From contig CAIXQV010000038.1 of the NCBI GenBank assembly GCA_903921605.1, positions 1 to 13,378 of the forward strand: a DNA stretch of 13,378 bases, written 5' to 3'. Positions 1 to 6,697 of this stretch are shown here, piece by piece. Made by a program: the position numbers and the translations under genes. Source of the DNA: an uncultured Planctomycetaceae bacterium. Its GTDB lineage: Bacteria; Planctomycetota; Planctomycetia; Planctomycetales; Planctomycetaceae. The number at the start of each line of letters is the position of its first letter. Positions within the stretch are counted from its first letter, which is position 1. Below the pieces are notes generated by a model. The model was not told the origin of the DNA, did no database searches, and saw only the letters and a list, made by a program, of their open reading frames with translations.

Positions 1-1
1 A

Positions 2-1351
2 TTCGAACAGCCGGTTCCCGGAGATCAGCCGCTGCCGCATCGCCCGGTCATTGTCGGCTCCGGTCCGGCCGGTTTGCTGGCGGGATACTTCCTGGCTCTG
101 GAGGGTTACCGACCTCTGATTATCGAACGAGGTCAGGCGGTTAAGGAACGCGTGCCTGCGATTCGAAAATTCGATTCGGGTGGCGAACACGATAACGAAA
201 ACAACTATCTGTTCGGCGAAGGTGGAGCAGGTTGCTTCAGCGATGGAAAACTAACCTGCCGCATTACTGGTCCGGATGTTGACTGGGTGTTGCAGAGCTT
301 TGTTGATTGCGGCGGTCGATCGTCGCTCATTTATGAGCACCGTCCCCATCTCGGCAGTAACAAGCTGCCCATGATCTGTCGCAACTATCGACGGAAGATC
401 GAGGAACTCGGCGGCGAGTATCGCTTTGGCTGTCGAATGGAGGGGATGAGGTTCGAAGACGGCCATTTGGCCGGAATTGAAACCTCGTCGGGATTTATTC
501 CCACCTCAGTCTGCGTGCTGGCGATCGGCCATAGTGCTCGCGACACCTACGAAATGCTGCTGGAGACGGGCTTACCGTTGCAGCAAAAAGCATTTCAGCT
601 TGGATTGCGTATTGAGCAGCCGCAGGAAGTTGTCAACGCCAGGAAGTATGGTCGCGATGAATATTTGACTCTGCTTGGTGCGGCGGATTATTCGATTGTC
701 GCGAAAGGCCAGAAGGATCTTTTCACGTTCTGCATGTGCGCGGGCGGGGTTGTGATTCCCAGCGTGTCTGAGCCGAACATGTATTGTTCAAATGGCATGA
801 GCAACTCCCGTCACGATTCGACGTTTGCCAACAGTGGTCTCGTCGTCACCCTGGAACCTCATGAATTCGGCAGTTCGCATCCGCTGGCCGGGGTGCATGT
901 GCAGCGGCAATATGAATCCCTCGCCTTCCAACTGACCGGAGGCGATTACAAGGCCCCGGTGCAACGAGCCAGTGATTTCCTTGCGAACCGCACACCGTCA
1001 CCGAACGAACACTTGCCGTCGTCTTATGAACGAGGAACCTCCGCGAGAAATCTGTCTGCCGTGTTGCCACCGCCAATCATGAAGGCCATGATGGCCGGCT
1101 TACCGCTCATGGATCATCAGTGGAAAGGTCAGTACCTCAAAGACGCAGTGCTCGCCGGGCCGGAGATGCGCGGTAGTTCGCCGGTACGCATTGATCGAGA
1201 TCACCAGACGATGGAGATTCCGGCAATGCCCGGAGTTTATCCAATTGGCGAAGGAGCCGGCTACGCTGGCGGAATTGTGACCGCCGCCGTCGATGGTTTG
1301 CGTGCTGCAAAGAAGATTGTTGCTCGCTATCGTTGCACAGAAGATGCATAG
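2..1351 (+). CDS. FAD-dependent dehydrogenase, COG2509 type (5' end missing)
   Basis: The reading frame is open from base 2 of the window, so the start codon lies upstream. The TTG at 74 falls inside the FAD-binding motif and is not the start. Codons at 47-73 read VIVGSGPAG, the dinucleotide-binding Rossmann motif, followed by an acidic residue near the end of the second strand (IIERG). Further in comes GEGGAGCFSDGKLT (about 215-256), a signature I associate with uncharacterised FAD-dependent dehydrogenases of COG2509. Near the C-terminus is PIGEGAGYAGGI followed by AAVDGLRAA (about 1239-1307), the second FAD-contact motif. The protein is probably a cytosolic flavin oxidoreductase; its substrate is unknown. 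About 450 residues are visible, and an N-terminal segment typical of the family would lie outside the window. The sulfatase downstream is 205 nt away, so co-transcription is uncertain. Confidence 0.9.
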   Translation, partial: FEQPVPGDQPLPHRPVIVGSGPAGLLAGYFLALEGYRPLIIERGQAVKERVPAIRKFDSGGEHDNENNYLFGEGGAGCFSDGKLTCRITGPDVDWVLQSFVDCGGRSSLIYEHRPHLGSNKLPMICRNYRRKIEELGGEYRFGCRMEGMRFEDGHLAGIETSSGFIPTSVCVLAIGHSARDTYEMLLETGLPLQQKAFQLGLRIEQPQEVVNARKYGRDEYLTLLGAADYSIVAKGQKDLFTFCMCAGGVVIPSVSEPNMYCSNGMSNSRHDSTFANSGLVVTLEPHEFGSSHPLAGVHVQRQYESLAFQLTGGDYKAPVQRASDFLANRTPSPNEHLPSSYERGTSARNLSAVLPPPIMKAMMAGLPLMDHQWKGQYLKDAVLAGPEMRGSSPVRIDRDHQTMEIPAMPGVYPIGEGAGYAGGIVTAAVDGLRAAKKIVARYRCTEDA

Positions 1352-1382
1352 GCGGTGAGTAGCAGGGCAGGCGAATTCGGAA

Positions 1383-1496
1383 TGGCTGTGACTTCTGCGG
1401 CGTAGAGTTCGCCAACAACCCAGGAGACGAACTCAGCAGAATTCGCGACAGCACGGCTGCTGATCGCGGAACGAGGCAACGATTGTGTCACAGCCA
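1383..1496 (+). ncRNA. candidate structured RNA, three-way junction
   Basis: Pairing read by eye: P1 is a perfect 10-bp closing stem (TGGCTGTGAC 1383-1392 with GTCACAGCCA 1487-1496). P2 starts on the next base (TTCTGC 1393-1398 with GCAGAA 1436-1441) and continues, after an asymmetric internal loop, as GAGTTCG 1405-1411 with CGAACTC 1428-1434. P3 follows at once: CGCGACAGC 1444-1452 with GCTG 1459-1462, a bulged A1463, and TCGCG 1464-1468. A 15-nt single strand (1472-1486) returns to P1. The stems abut with almost no spacer, as in a real junction. No U-run follows, so it is not a simple terminator. It lies between two plus-strand genes and ends 60 nt before the sulfatase start. It could be a leader element, a 3' UTR fold or a small RNA. 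I do not recognise a known Rfam family. Confidence 0.4.
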
Positions 1497-1556
1497 ACTT
1501 GATCGCTAAAGTGTTCCCCGTGTCGAATCGTTTCCGTCAGCCGGGGGATTAGCGCT

Positions 1557-3239
1557 GTGTTCGTTTGTAACAGATTTCAAAGAACTTCGCTCGTTGCGGC
1601 CGTGATGACGTTGATGATGCCTGGCGTGGCACTCCCTTTCATTCAGGAGTTGTCCGCTGCAGAACCGAAGCGGCCGAACATTCTGTTCTTTTTCGCCGAC
1701 GACTGGGGACGCTACGCCAGTATTTATGCTGATGCGAACGGCCCCGGAGGTATCAACGATGTGGTGAGAACTCCGAACTTTGATCGCATCGCAAGGTGTG
1801 GTGTGCTCTTCCGCAATGCTCACGTGAATGCTCCGTCGTGCACGCCTTGTCGCAGTTCTTTGTTGTCCGGTCAGTATTTCTGGCGAACAGGTCGCGGGGC
1901 GATTCTGCGAGGAGCGGTGTGGGATGAAACGATTCCGGCTTATCCGTTGCTTCTGAAAGATGCCGGCTATCACATCGGAAAAACGTATAAGGTTTGGAGT
2001 CCAGGCTCGCCCGCTGACGCACCATACGGAGGGCAGAAGTTTTCTTACCAGAAATCCGGTGGTCGCTTCAATCAGTTTTCTCAGAACGTGACGAAGCTCA
2101 TTGGTCAGGGAGTGAAACCTGACGATGCCAAAGAAGAACTCTATAGTGAGATTCGGGGCAACTTTGCTGCCTTTCTGGAAGCTTGTCCAGCCGATCAACC
2201 GTTTTGTTATTGGTTTGGTCCTACTAACGTGCATCGTTCGTGGACGAAAGGCAGCGGTAAGAATCTGTGGGGCATTGATCCCGATCAGCTGAAAGGCAAG
2301 ATGCCGGCTTATCTGCCGGATGTTCCTGAGGTACGAGAAGACCTGGCCGATTACTTCGGAGAGATTGCCGCGTGGGATGCCGGCATTGGAGTCCTTTTGA
2401 AGCAACTGGAAGAATCGGGCGAACTTGAAAACACCTTGATTGTGATCAGTGGCGACCATGGTGCCCCCGGGTTTCCTCATGGCAAATGCAATCTCTACGG
2501 CTTTGGGACTGGCGTTTCACTGGCCATCAGTGGTCCGGGTGTGAATGGCGGACGAGTAGTCGATGACTTTGTTAATCTGACGGATCTGGCTCCCACGTTT
2601 CTGGAAGCAGGGAACGTGCCGGTTCCGGAGGTCATGACCGGACGCAGTTTGTGGCCTGTATTAAAGTCGGAGGCAAGCGGTCTCGTCGATCCTGAACGCA
2701 CGTGGGTTGTGACTGGCCGTGAACGGCATGTCGAAATTGCTCGCGCGGATTACAGTCCTTATCCACAACGAGCGATTCATACGGCCGACCATCTGCTGAT
2801 CGTCAATTTTCGTCCTGAGCGCTGGCCGCTGGGGGATACTTATCGGCTGGATGGAGATGATGTTCCTACAGCAGAAGAGATCACAAATTCAACTCGAGTG
2901 ACTCATCCTGATGAAGACGCAGGTCCGACTAAGGCGTGGCTCGTCGGAGTCAGAAATTCACCGGAGTGGAAGTCGCACTACGACTGGGTTTATGGCAAGC
3001 GTCCGAAGTATGAACTCTACGATCGCCGCAAGGATCCTCATGAAACGAAGAACGTTGCGGAAGACCCCGAGTATGCTGACGTGAAGGCCGCTCTGGAGAT
3101 GCAACTTCTCGCAGAGTTGAAACGGACCGGGGATCCTCGCATGATCGACGACGGCGTCTATTTTGAAACGCCACCTCTGGCCGGCCCGCTATCAGATGAA
3201 GCCACATTCTGGGAAAAGCCAGCGAAGAAGAAACGCTGA
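1557..3239 (+). CDS. exported sulfatase, SGSH-like (family S1, formylglycine type)
   Basis: This is a sulfate-ester or sulfamate hydrolase of the alkaline-phosphatase fold, 560 aa. The first usable start in this frame is the GTG at 1557; a stop lies at 1500-1502 with no ATG between, and a GGGGG tract lies about 10 nt upstream. Residues 1-35 form a signal peptide (Arg6, Arg9, hydrophobic 12-29, cleavage near SAA35), so the enzyme is probably periplasmic or secreted. Metal ligands are Asp48-Asp49 (FADDWG) and Asp300-His301 (SGDHG). The active-site motif is Cys95-T-P-C-Arg99 in [12 protein letters not shown]; Cys95 would be converted to formylglycine by a maturation enzyme not in view. His226 and Lys310 are likely substrate-pocket residues. 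The C-terminal [14 protein letters not shown] (486-499) and the FPHGKCNLY segment resemble heparan N-sulfatase (SGSH). Substrate is unproven. The gene faces the next one and ends at a shared terminator. Confidence 0.95.
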   Translation: MFVCNRFQRTSLVAAVMTLMMPGVALPFIQELSAAEPKRPNILFFFADDWGRYASIYADANGPGGINDVVRTPNFDRIARCGVLFRNAHVNAPSCTPCRSSLLSGQYFWRTGRGAILRGAVWDETIPAYPLLLKDAGYHIGKTYKVWSPGSPADAPYGGQKFSYQKSGGRFNQFSQNVTKLIGQGVKPDDAKEELYSEIRGNFAAFLEACPADQPFCYWFGPTNVHRSWTKGSGKNLWGIDPDQLKGKMPAYLPDVPEVREDLADYFGEIAAWDAGIGVLLKQLEESGELENTLIVISGDHGAPGFPHGKCNLYGFGTGVSLAISGPGVNGGRVVDDFVNLTDLAPTFLEAGNVPVPEVMTGRSLWPVLKSEASGLVDPERTWVVTGRERHVEIARADYSPYPQRAIHTADHLLIVNFRPERWPLGDTYRLDGDDVPTAEEITNSTRVTHPDEDAGPTKAWLVGVRNSPEWKSHYDWVYGKRPKYELYDRRKDPHETKNVAEDPEYADVKAALEMQLLAELKRTGDPRMIDDGVYFETPPLAGPLSDEATFWEKPAKKKR

Positions 3240-3327
3240 AATCTGCAATGTGCGATACAACGGATTCGAATGCGTGTCGCTCCGATCGCAATGCTATCTT
3301 TAGAATGAGCCGCAGCATCCCGAGCCG

Positions 3328-3454
3328 GTGCTGTTCCAGCGTCGGCCGAGTGGTTATCAGCGAGGTCGTTCAGGAGTCTGGTCTCTGTACCCGTTACCAG
3401 AAGTAAAGATTCAGCGTCCTGGCGAGGGATTTCTGCCACCGCCCTGAACAGCAC
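3328..3454 (+). ncRNA. candidate structured element, cloverleaf-like fold
   Basis: This lies in the 394-nt gap downstream of the sulfatase. The closing stem is GTGCTGTTC 3328-3336 with GAACAGCAC 3446-3454 (9 bp), extended past a bulged C by AG/CT. Inside are CGGCC 3343-3347 with GGTCG 3364-3368 (one G-U pair); CAGGA 3371-3375 with TCCTG 3417-3421, enclosing TCTGGT 3377-3382 with ACCAGA 3396-3401; and GGCG 3421-3424 with CGCC 3440-3443, competing for one base. The string GGCCGAGTGGTTA resembles the D-arm of serine/leucine tRNAs, but no valid anticodon arm or T-arm follows, so this is not a tRNA. A 9-bp stem at this spacing could arise by chance, so confidence is low. Confidence 0.25.
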
Positions 3455-3459
3455 TCAAA

Positions 3460-3484
3460 CTGAAGGTGGCCTAATCGCCTTCAG
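3460..3484 (+). promoter_or_regulatory. small hairpin, possible mRNA 3'-end stabiliser
   Basis: CTGAAGG 3460-3466 pairs with CCTTCAG 3478-3484 around an 11-nt loop. It is followed by GGGG, not by a U-run, so it is not an intrinsic terminator. The left arm overlaps GGTGGC 3465-3470, which could instead pair with GCCACC 3435-3440. The two pairings exclude each other. Confidence 0.3.
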
Positions 3485-3542
3485 GGGCTCAATGCCACAG
3501 ATGTCCTGCACAACCCGATGGGCACATGTCCAAATGCAATTC

Positions 3543-3586
3543 AAAAGAAAAAGCCTGAACTCTTTATGAGCCCAGGCTTTTCTTTT
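3543..3586. terminator. bidirectional intrinsic terminator between convergent genes
   Basis: An A-rich arm ending in AAAGCCTG (3543-3557) pairs with CAGGCTTT and a T-rich tail (3573-3586). The loop 3558-3572 can add CTC/GAG pairing around TTTAT. Each strand has a GC-rich stem followed by a T-rich tract, so it can stop both the plus-strand sulfatase (stop at 3239) and the minus-strand 705-aa gene (stop at 3634). The position between two convergent genes fits. Confidence 0.85.
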
Positions 3587-3633
3587 ACTCGAAGCTTATC
3601 GTACTGACAGACTCAGCGGAGTCCGATCATCAA

Positions 3634-5751
3634 TTACTCCATCTCAGCCGTCAACCAGCCGTCGGCCAGTTGGATGTTTGTAATCGTGACCGGAAGAGTT
3701 TTATCCCCTGCGGCCTGAAGGTCGACGGTTGGGCTAAGTTCCTTGCGGACAATTCGTCGAGCAAGAACTCGCTTGATCTGAACCGATCGCGTTGGGCGTC
3801 CGGTCACTGCAATGTTGCCTGGTTCGATAACAACTTTGCCGTTCTGGAGAGACATCGCGATTGGAATCGTTACGGTCTCTTCAGGAATTTCTTCTTTGCC
3901 TTCCTGACGGATTCCAGTTCGCAGAGACAGAATGATCTGACCATTATCGAAGCGAACTCGAATCGGGTCCGTCTTGCTGAACAGGAAGATCGTCGGCGGT
4001 TCAGCTTCTTCGCCTTCGGCCGGTGGAGTAGGCTCACCATTGGTCAATTTGATTTCACGTTGGAAGAGATCGCTCATAGCGGCTTCCAGTTCAGTCACGA
4101 AATCCTTCTCTGGAACTGCACGTCCCTGGAATCCCAGAGCGTCGATGGCATTGTTAAGTGCCGACTGATGAATCTGAGCGGCAGCACCCTTGGCAACCAG
4201 TGCCGCTGGCGGCTGAACTGAACCACCCAGTCGAGCCACACCAATTGTGCGAGAGCTGACTGCAATGTGAGTGTTGCTGGAACGAGCACTGATGCTGTCC
4301 GGAGCAACGCCACGGCGTTCCAGAGAATCGAGCATCTTCGTCAGAGTTTCGTTGCCAGTCGAAAACTGCTTATCTGTTTCAGACTGGAACTTTGGCAACG
4401 CTTCATCTCGCAGACGGCTTGCTGTGAGAGCTTCGCTTTGTGGCTTGCTTTCGGCGATCTTCTGAGCAGCCATCTTCCGTACGATGCCGCGAATGATCGG
4501 GATTCCATCGTAATCCGTCGCCAAACCGACAGTGCGGCTGTTCGTGTCAACATTAAAGCTGGCTCCTGTGGCGTTGACGTGTCGACCATCGAAATGCACT
4601 GATCGATTCATCCAGAAATGATGGTTGCCGTTCGTCCAGACAGTTGCAGGACTCTTCTGAGCCTTCGTATTGGACAGAGTGTTCCCATTGACATTCAGAT
4701 CAAAAGCGGCCGTGTTCTGCGACGGTCGGATGTCGGCTCGTACGTCGACAGTGGTCGTCTGTGACCCTGTGACCCACGCGCCCATGATACAGTCTGCAAT
4801 ACAGCCACTCTCGGTGCGGTAGTCTGAGATCAAACGAGACAGCAGATCTTCTGAAACTGTAAAGTGGACATTGTGATTGAAGTAGTTTTCATTCACGACA
4901 GGGCGAATGATTTCGGACGCTGCTGGAAAGCGGCTGCGCAGGGAACGCCATGCGGTGCGAGTACTCTCGGCATCCTTTGCAAGTGCGTTCTTCTCCCACG
5001 CAAAAATCGAAGTCAACAGCACATTGATCTGTGCATTCAGAGCTGCGCGGACGGCTGCTTCATCGCCAGTGACTGAGCTTGCAGCCAATGAGGTCTCAAG
5101 AGCAGCTTTTAGTTTCTGCAGTGCTGGACGAGTCAAAAACAGGAGTTGATCACTGTTGAGGGTGTCACCGGGAGACAAATTAGCATGTACTTGTTTCTTC
5201 ATCGCGTCATCCGCGCTTCCGGCCTTGAGTTCTGCCAGATGCAGGTAGGTGACCCAACCCGTACCGTTTGTCATTGCCGTGAGCATTGACTCTGCAGCAA
5301 CAACAGCTTCCGTCAGCTTGTCGGCCGTGGCATCCTGAGATGCGGTCAGATCGCCTGCTTCACCAGCCAGTAACGCGGCCTGCATCAAAGCAGTGCGACG
5401 CAGCAAATGCCGCTTCGTCGTTTCAAGCGGAAGTGTGCTTCCATCGATTTTGCCGGCTGCTTCCGTCAGTTCAGTTGCAGCAACCTTACGAGCATCTGCA
5501 GGCTGCGACGCATCGAAAAGAATCGCCAGCTTCGGATTCAACGACTTGGCGAGTTCCGCATCAATCGCTTCCAACGACTCTGCAGAGAGGTCATCCGGAA
5601 TCGCCAGGGCAGTTTCGGTAACCGCCTGCGTTTCTTCCTGAGTCGCCTGAAGTGCAGTCGGCGATGACGCGGAGATGGTCAGCATCGCGGCAGCCAGCGA
5701 TAGAACGCCCAACGCTCGCTGAATCGATCGTTTGTGCAGTCCCAAGAACAT
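3634..5751 (-). CDS. large exported protein of unknown function (705 aa)
   Basis: I do not recognise a named family, though the protein resembles long conserved hypothetical proteins of planctomycetes. I chose the ATG at 5751 because AGGA (5763-5760) sits 8 nt upstream and a good signal peptide follows (KRSIQR, hydrophobic 12-30, cleavage near LQA36). The frame is open to 6003, but that extension does not look like protein. Residues 40-275 are rich in Ala, Leu and Glu and probably helical. Residues 290-415 look beta-rich, with NVHFTVSEDLLSRL, a Cys317/Cys321 pair (possible disulfide), and an alternating-polarity stretch (VDVRADI, FDLNVNG). Residues 425-480 are charged and helical. The C-terminal half ends in strands (IRVRFDNGQIILSLRTGI, IPIAMSLQNGKVVIEPG) broken by an acidic Pro/Glu linker near 573-586. 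Probably periplasmic, perhaps lipid- or polysaccharide-associated; this is inference only. It has its own leader and terminator, so it is likely monocistronic. Confidence 0.9.
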   Translation of the reverse strand: MFLGLHKRSIQRALGVLSLAAAMLTISASSPTALQATQEETQAVTETALAIPDDLSAESLEAIDAELAKSLNPKLAILFDASQPADARKVAATELTEAAGKIDGSTLPLETTKRHLLRRTALMQAALLAGEAGDLTASQDATADKLTEAVVAAESMLTAMTNGTGWVTYLHLAELKAGSADDAMKKQVHANLSPGDTLNSDQLLFLTRPALQKLKAALETSLAASSVTGDEAAVRAALNAQINVLLTSIFAWEKNALAKDAESTRTAWRSLRSRFPAASEIIRPVVNENYFNHNVHFTVSEDLLSRLISDYRTESGCIADCIMGAWVTGSQTTTVDVRADIRPSQNTAAFDLNVNGNTLSNTKAQKSPATVWTNGNHHFWMNRSVHFDGRHVNATGASFNVDTNSRTVGLATDYDGIPIIRGIVRKMAAQKIAESKPQSEALTASRLRDEALPKFQSETDKQFSTGNETLTKMLDSLERRGVAPDSISARSSNTHIAVSSRTIGVARLGGSVQPPAALVAKGAAAQIHQSALNNAIDALGFQGRAVPEKDFVTELEAAMSDLFQREIKLTNGEPTPPAEGEEAEPPTIFLFSKTDPIRVRFDNGQIILSLRTGIRQEGKEEIPEETVTIPIAMSLQNGKVVIEPGNIAVTGRPTRSVQIKRVLARRIVRKELSPTVDLQAAGDKTLPVTITNIQLADGWLTAEME

Positions 5752-5759
5752 GATCACTT

Positions 5760-5764
5760 TCCTT
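5760..5764 (-). promoter_or_regulatory. ribosome binding site fixing the start at 5751
   Basis: On the minus strand AAGGA is read from 5764 to 5760, 8 nt before the ATG. It supports the start at 5751 over in-frame upstream ATGs, the farthest at 6003. Confidence 0.7.
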
Positions 5765-5784
5765 TTACAACTTGCCTGCAATGG

Positions 5785-5890
5785 CAATCTGCTGACGACA
5801 CACATCCTGTATCGTCGAGAACATTTGGCAGATTGTGAATTTGCAGACCAACAATGAAAATCCATACAACTGCGCATCTTCTCATTGTTG
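5785..5890 (-). promoter_or_regulatory. two hairpins in the leader of the 705-aa gene
   Basis: Hairpin 1: CAATCTGC 5785-5792 pairs with GCAGATTG 5828-5835 (8 bp), with an inner GACGA 5794-5798 / TCGTC 5812-5816. Hairpin 2: CAACAATGA 5849-5857 pairs with TCATTGTTG 5882-5890 (9 bp), with two further A-T pairs after a mismatch. Both lie upstream of the ribosome site on the transcribed (minus) strand. Hairpin 1 ends 34 nt before the start codon. They may influence translation or mRNA stability. No known riboswitch is recognised. The rest of the gap 5752-6197 holds no convincing gene: the ORF at 5835-6401 (+) is Cys/Arg-rich, overlaps a better gene and has no family features. Confidence 0.35.
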
Positions 5891-6039
5891 CCGCAGAATT
5901 CCCAATCTATCCATGTCGTTTTTTCGGACAATTCACCGCACTGGGAAGTTCTTACCAAACACAAAGGTCTGCTTCTGGAAAATGCAGCCTTTTTGGGGTT
6001 CATGGAGGACCGTAGGGAAATTCAAACTCCGGAAAGGCA

Positions 6040-6070
6040 AGTATAAAAACCGTCCGACTCAGTTCGACAA
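6040..6070 (-). promoter_or_regulatory. possible sigma-70-like promoter for the 705-aa gene
   Basis: On the minus strand TTGTCG (6070-6065) is followed 19 nt later by TATACT (6045-6040). The -10 matches consensus at five of six bases, the -35 at four, and the spacing is longer than ideal. If used, the mRNA would carry a leader of roughly 280 nt including the two hairpins. Weak on its own. Confidence 0.25.
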
Positions 6071-6197
6071 TGCCAGAATCCACGCTCGTAACCTGTCGCA
6101 CGCCTCGTGTTGCCAGCCGATTCCAGCTTCATGGGGATCTGCCGCGAAGCGTGTCACCCGAGTAAAGAGTGTCCCACGAACCGATAAGGCAACGCGG

Positions 6198-6240
6198 AAA
6201 AAACAGATTCAGACCACGTCCGTAAATGGGTGGTCATCTG
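6198..6240 (-). terminator. intrinsic terminator closing the SPFH/zinc-ribbon cluster
   Basis: Read on the minus strand: CAGAT then GACCAC (6240-6230), a 12-nt loop, GTGGTC (6217-6212), a 3-nt TGA bulge, ATCTG (6208-6204), then TTTTTT (6203-6198). An 11-bp stem followed directly by six U residues is a classic Rho-independent terminator. It lies 60 nt after the stop of the 120-aa gene. Confidence 0.88.
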
Positions 6241-6299
6241 AGAAACTGCCGACGGTAATTCCGCAGCGTGTTGTCTACATTCGAATTCTGTTCCGGCGT

Positions 6300-6662
6300 C
6301 TAACGCGTGTACCAAACATCGCCGGATCTGAAATAGAAATTCGGTCCAGATACGATCGTGCCTCTTTCGATCGAGAACAGGAAAGAGCCAACACCGAATG
6401 ACTGCCTGCAGATCACGGTATCAGCCCACGTTCTCGGGAAAACGTATAACTCGGATTGAGCTATGTCTGTCGTTGAATCTGACTCACGCGAGAACCATTC
6501 ATAGGTAAAGGGTTCAGAGACTTTCAGGGCAGCAAGGAATGTCTCGCGATCTTTGATGAGTCGCGAAGCGGTTCGCATGGGCCAATGTGTCCACCACAGC
6601 ACGAACGCGACGATCGCCACAAGTGTGAGAAATGACCAACACCTGGATATCGATTTTACCAT
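6300..6662 (-). CDS. small single-helix membrane protein of unknown function (120 aa)
   Basis: Residues 1-7 carry two positive charges (Lys3, Arg7). A hydrophobic helix spans about 9-27 and ends in WWTHWPMRTA, so this is probably a type II membrane protein or uncleaved signal anchor with the bulk outside the cytoplasm. Short planctomycete proteins with a similar Trp-rich junction followed by WP-RTA are familiar to me, but I know of no assigned function. The soluble part (35-120) is mixed alpha/beta and ends in FRSGDVWYTR. No clear Shine-Dalgarno precedes the ATG at 6662. The gene starts only 35 nt after the zinc-ribbon gene stops, and a strong terminator follows, so it is probably the last gene of that transcript. 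The terminator and the membrane-anchor pattern favour a real gene over chance. Confidence 0.68.
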   Translation of the reverse strand: MVKSISRCWSFLTLVAIVAFVLWWTHWPMRTASRLIKDRETFLAALKVSEPFTYEWFSRESDSTTDIAQSELYVFPRTWADTVICRQSFGVGSFLFSIERGTIVSGPNFYFRSGDVWYTR

Positions 6663-6697
6663 GTGAATGTTTTAAGGACAGGTCGTCAGCCAGAGAC

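Noticed and set aside
1506..2480. 324-codon minus-strand ORF opposite the sulfatase
   Set aside because: It lies antisense to the unmistakable sulfatase motifs and has no recognisable domain.
3341..3437. tRNA-Ser/Leu-like sequence (GGCCGAGTGGTTA)
   Set aside because: No anticodon arm with a proper 7-nt loop, no T-arm consensus and no acceptor end in the right place.
5752..6003. 84-codon N-terminal extension of the 705-aa protein
   Set aside because: The extension has no protein-like pattern, contains the leader hairpins, and a Shine-Dalgarno and signal peptide fix the start at 5751.
5835..6401. 188-codon plus-strand ORF in the gap after the 705-aa gene
   Set aside because: It is Cys/Arg/Ser-rich with no family features, runs over both leader hairpins and the 6198-6240 terminator, and overlaps the better-supported 120-aa minus-strand gene.
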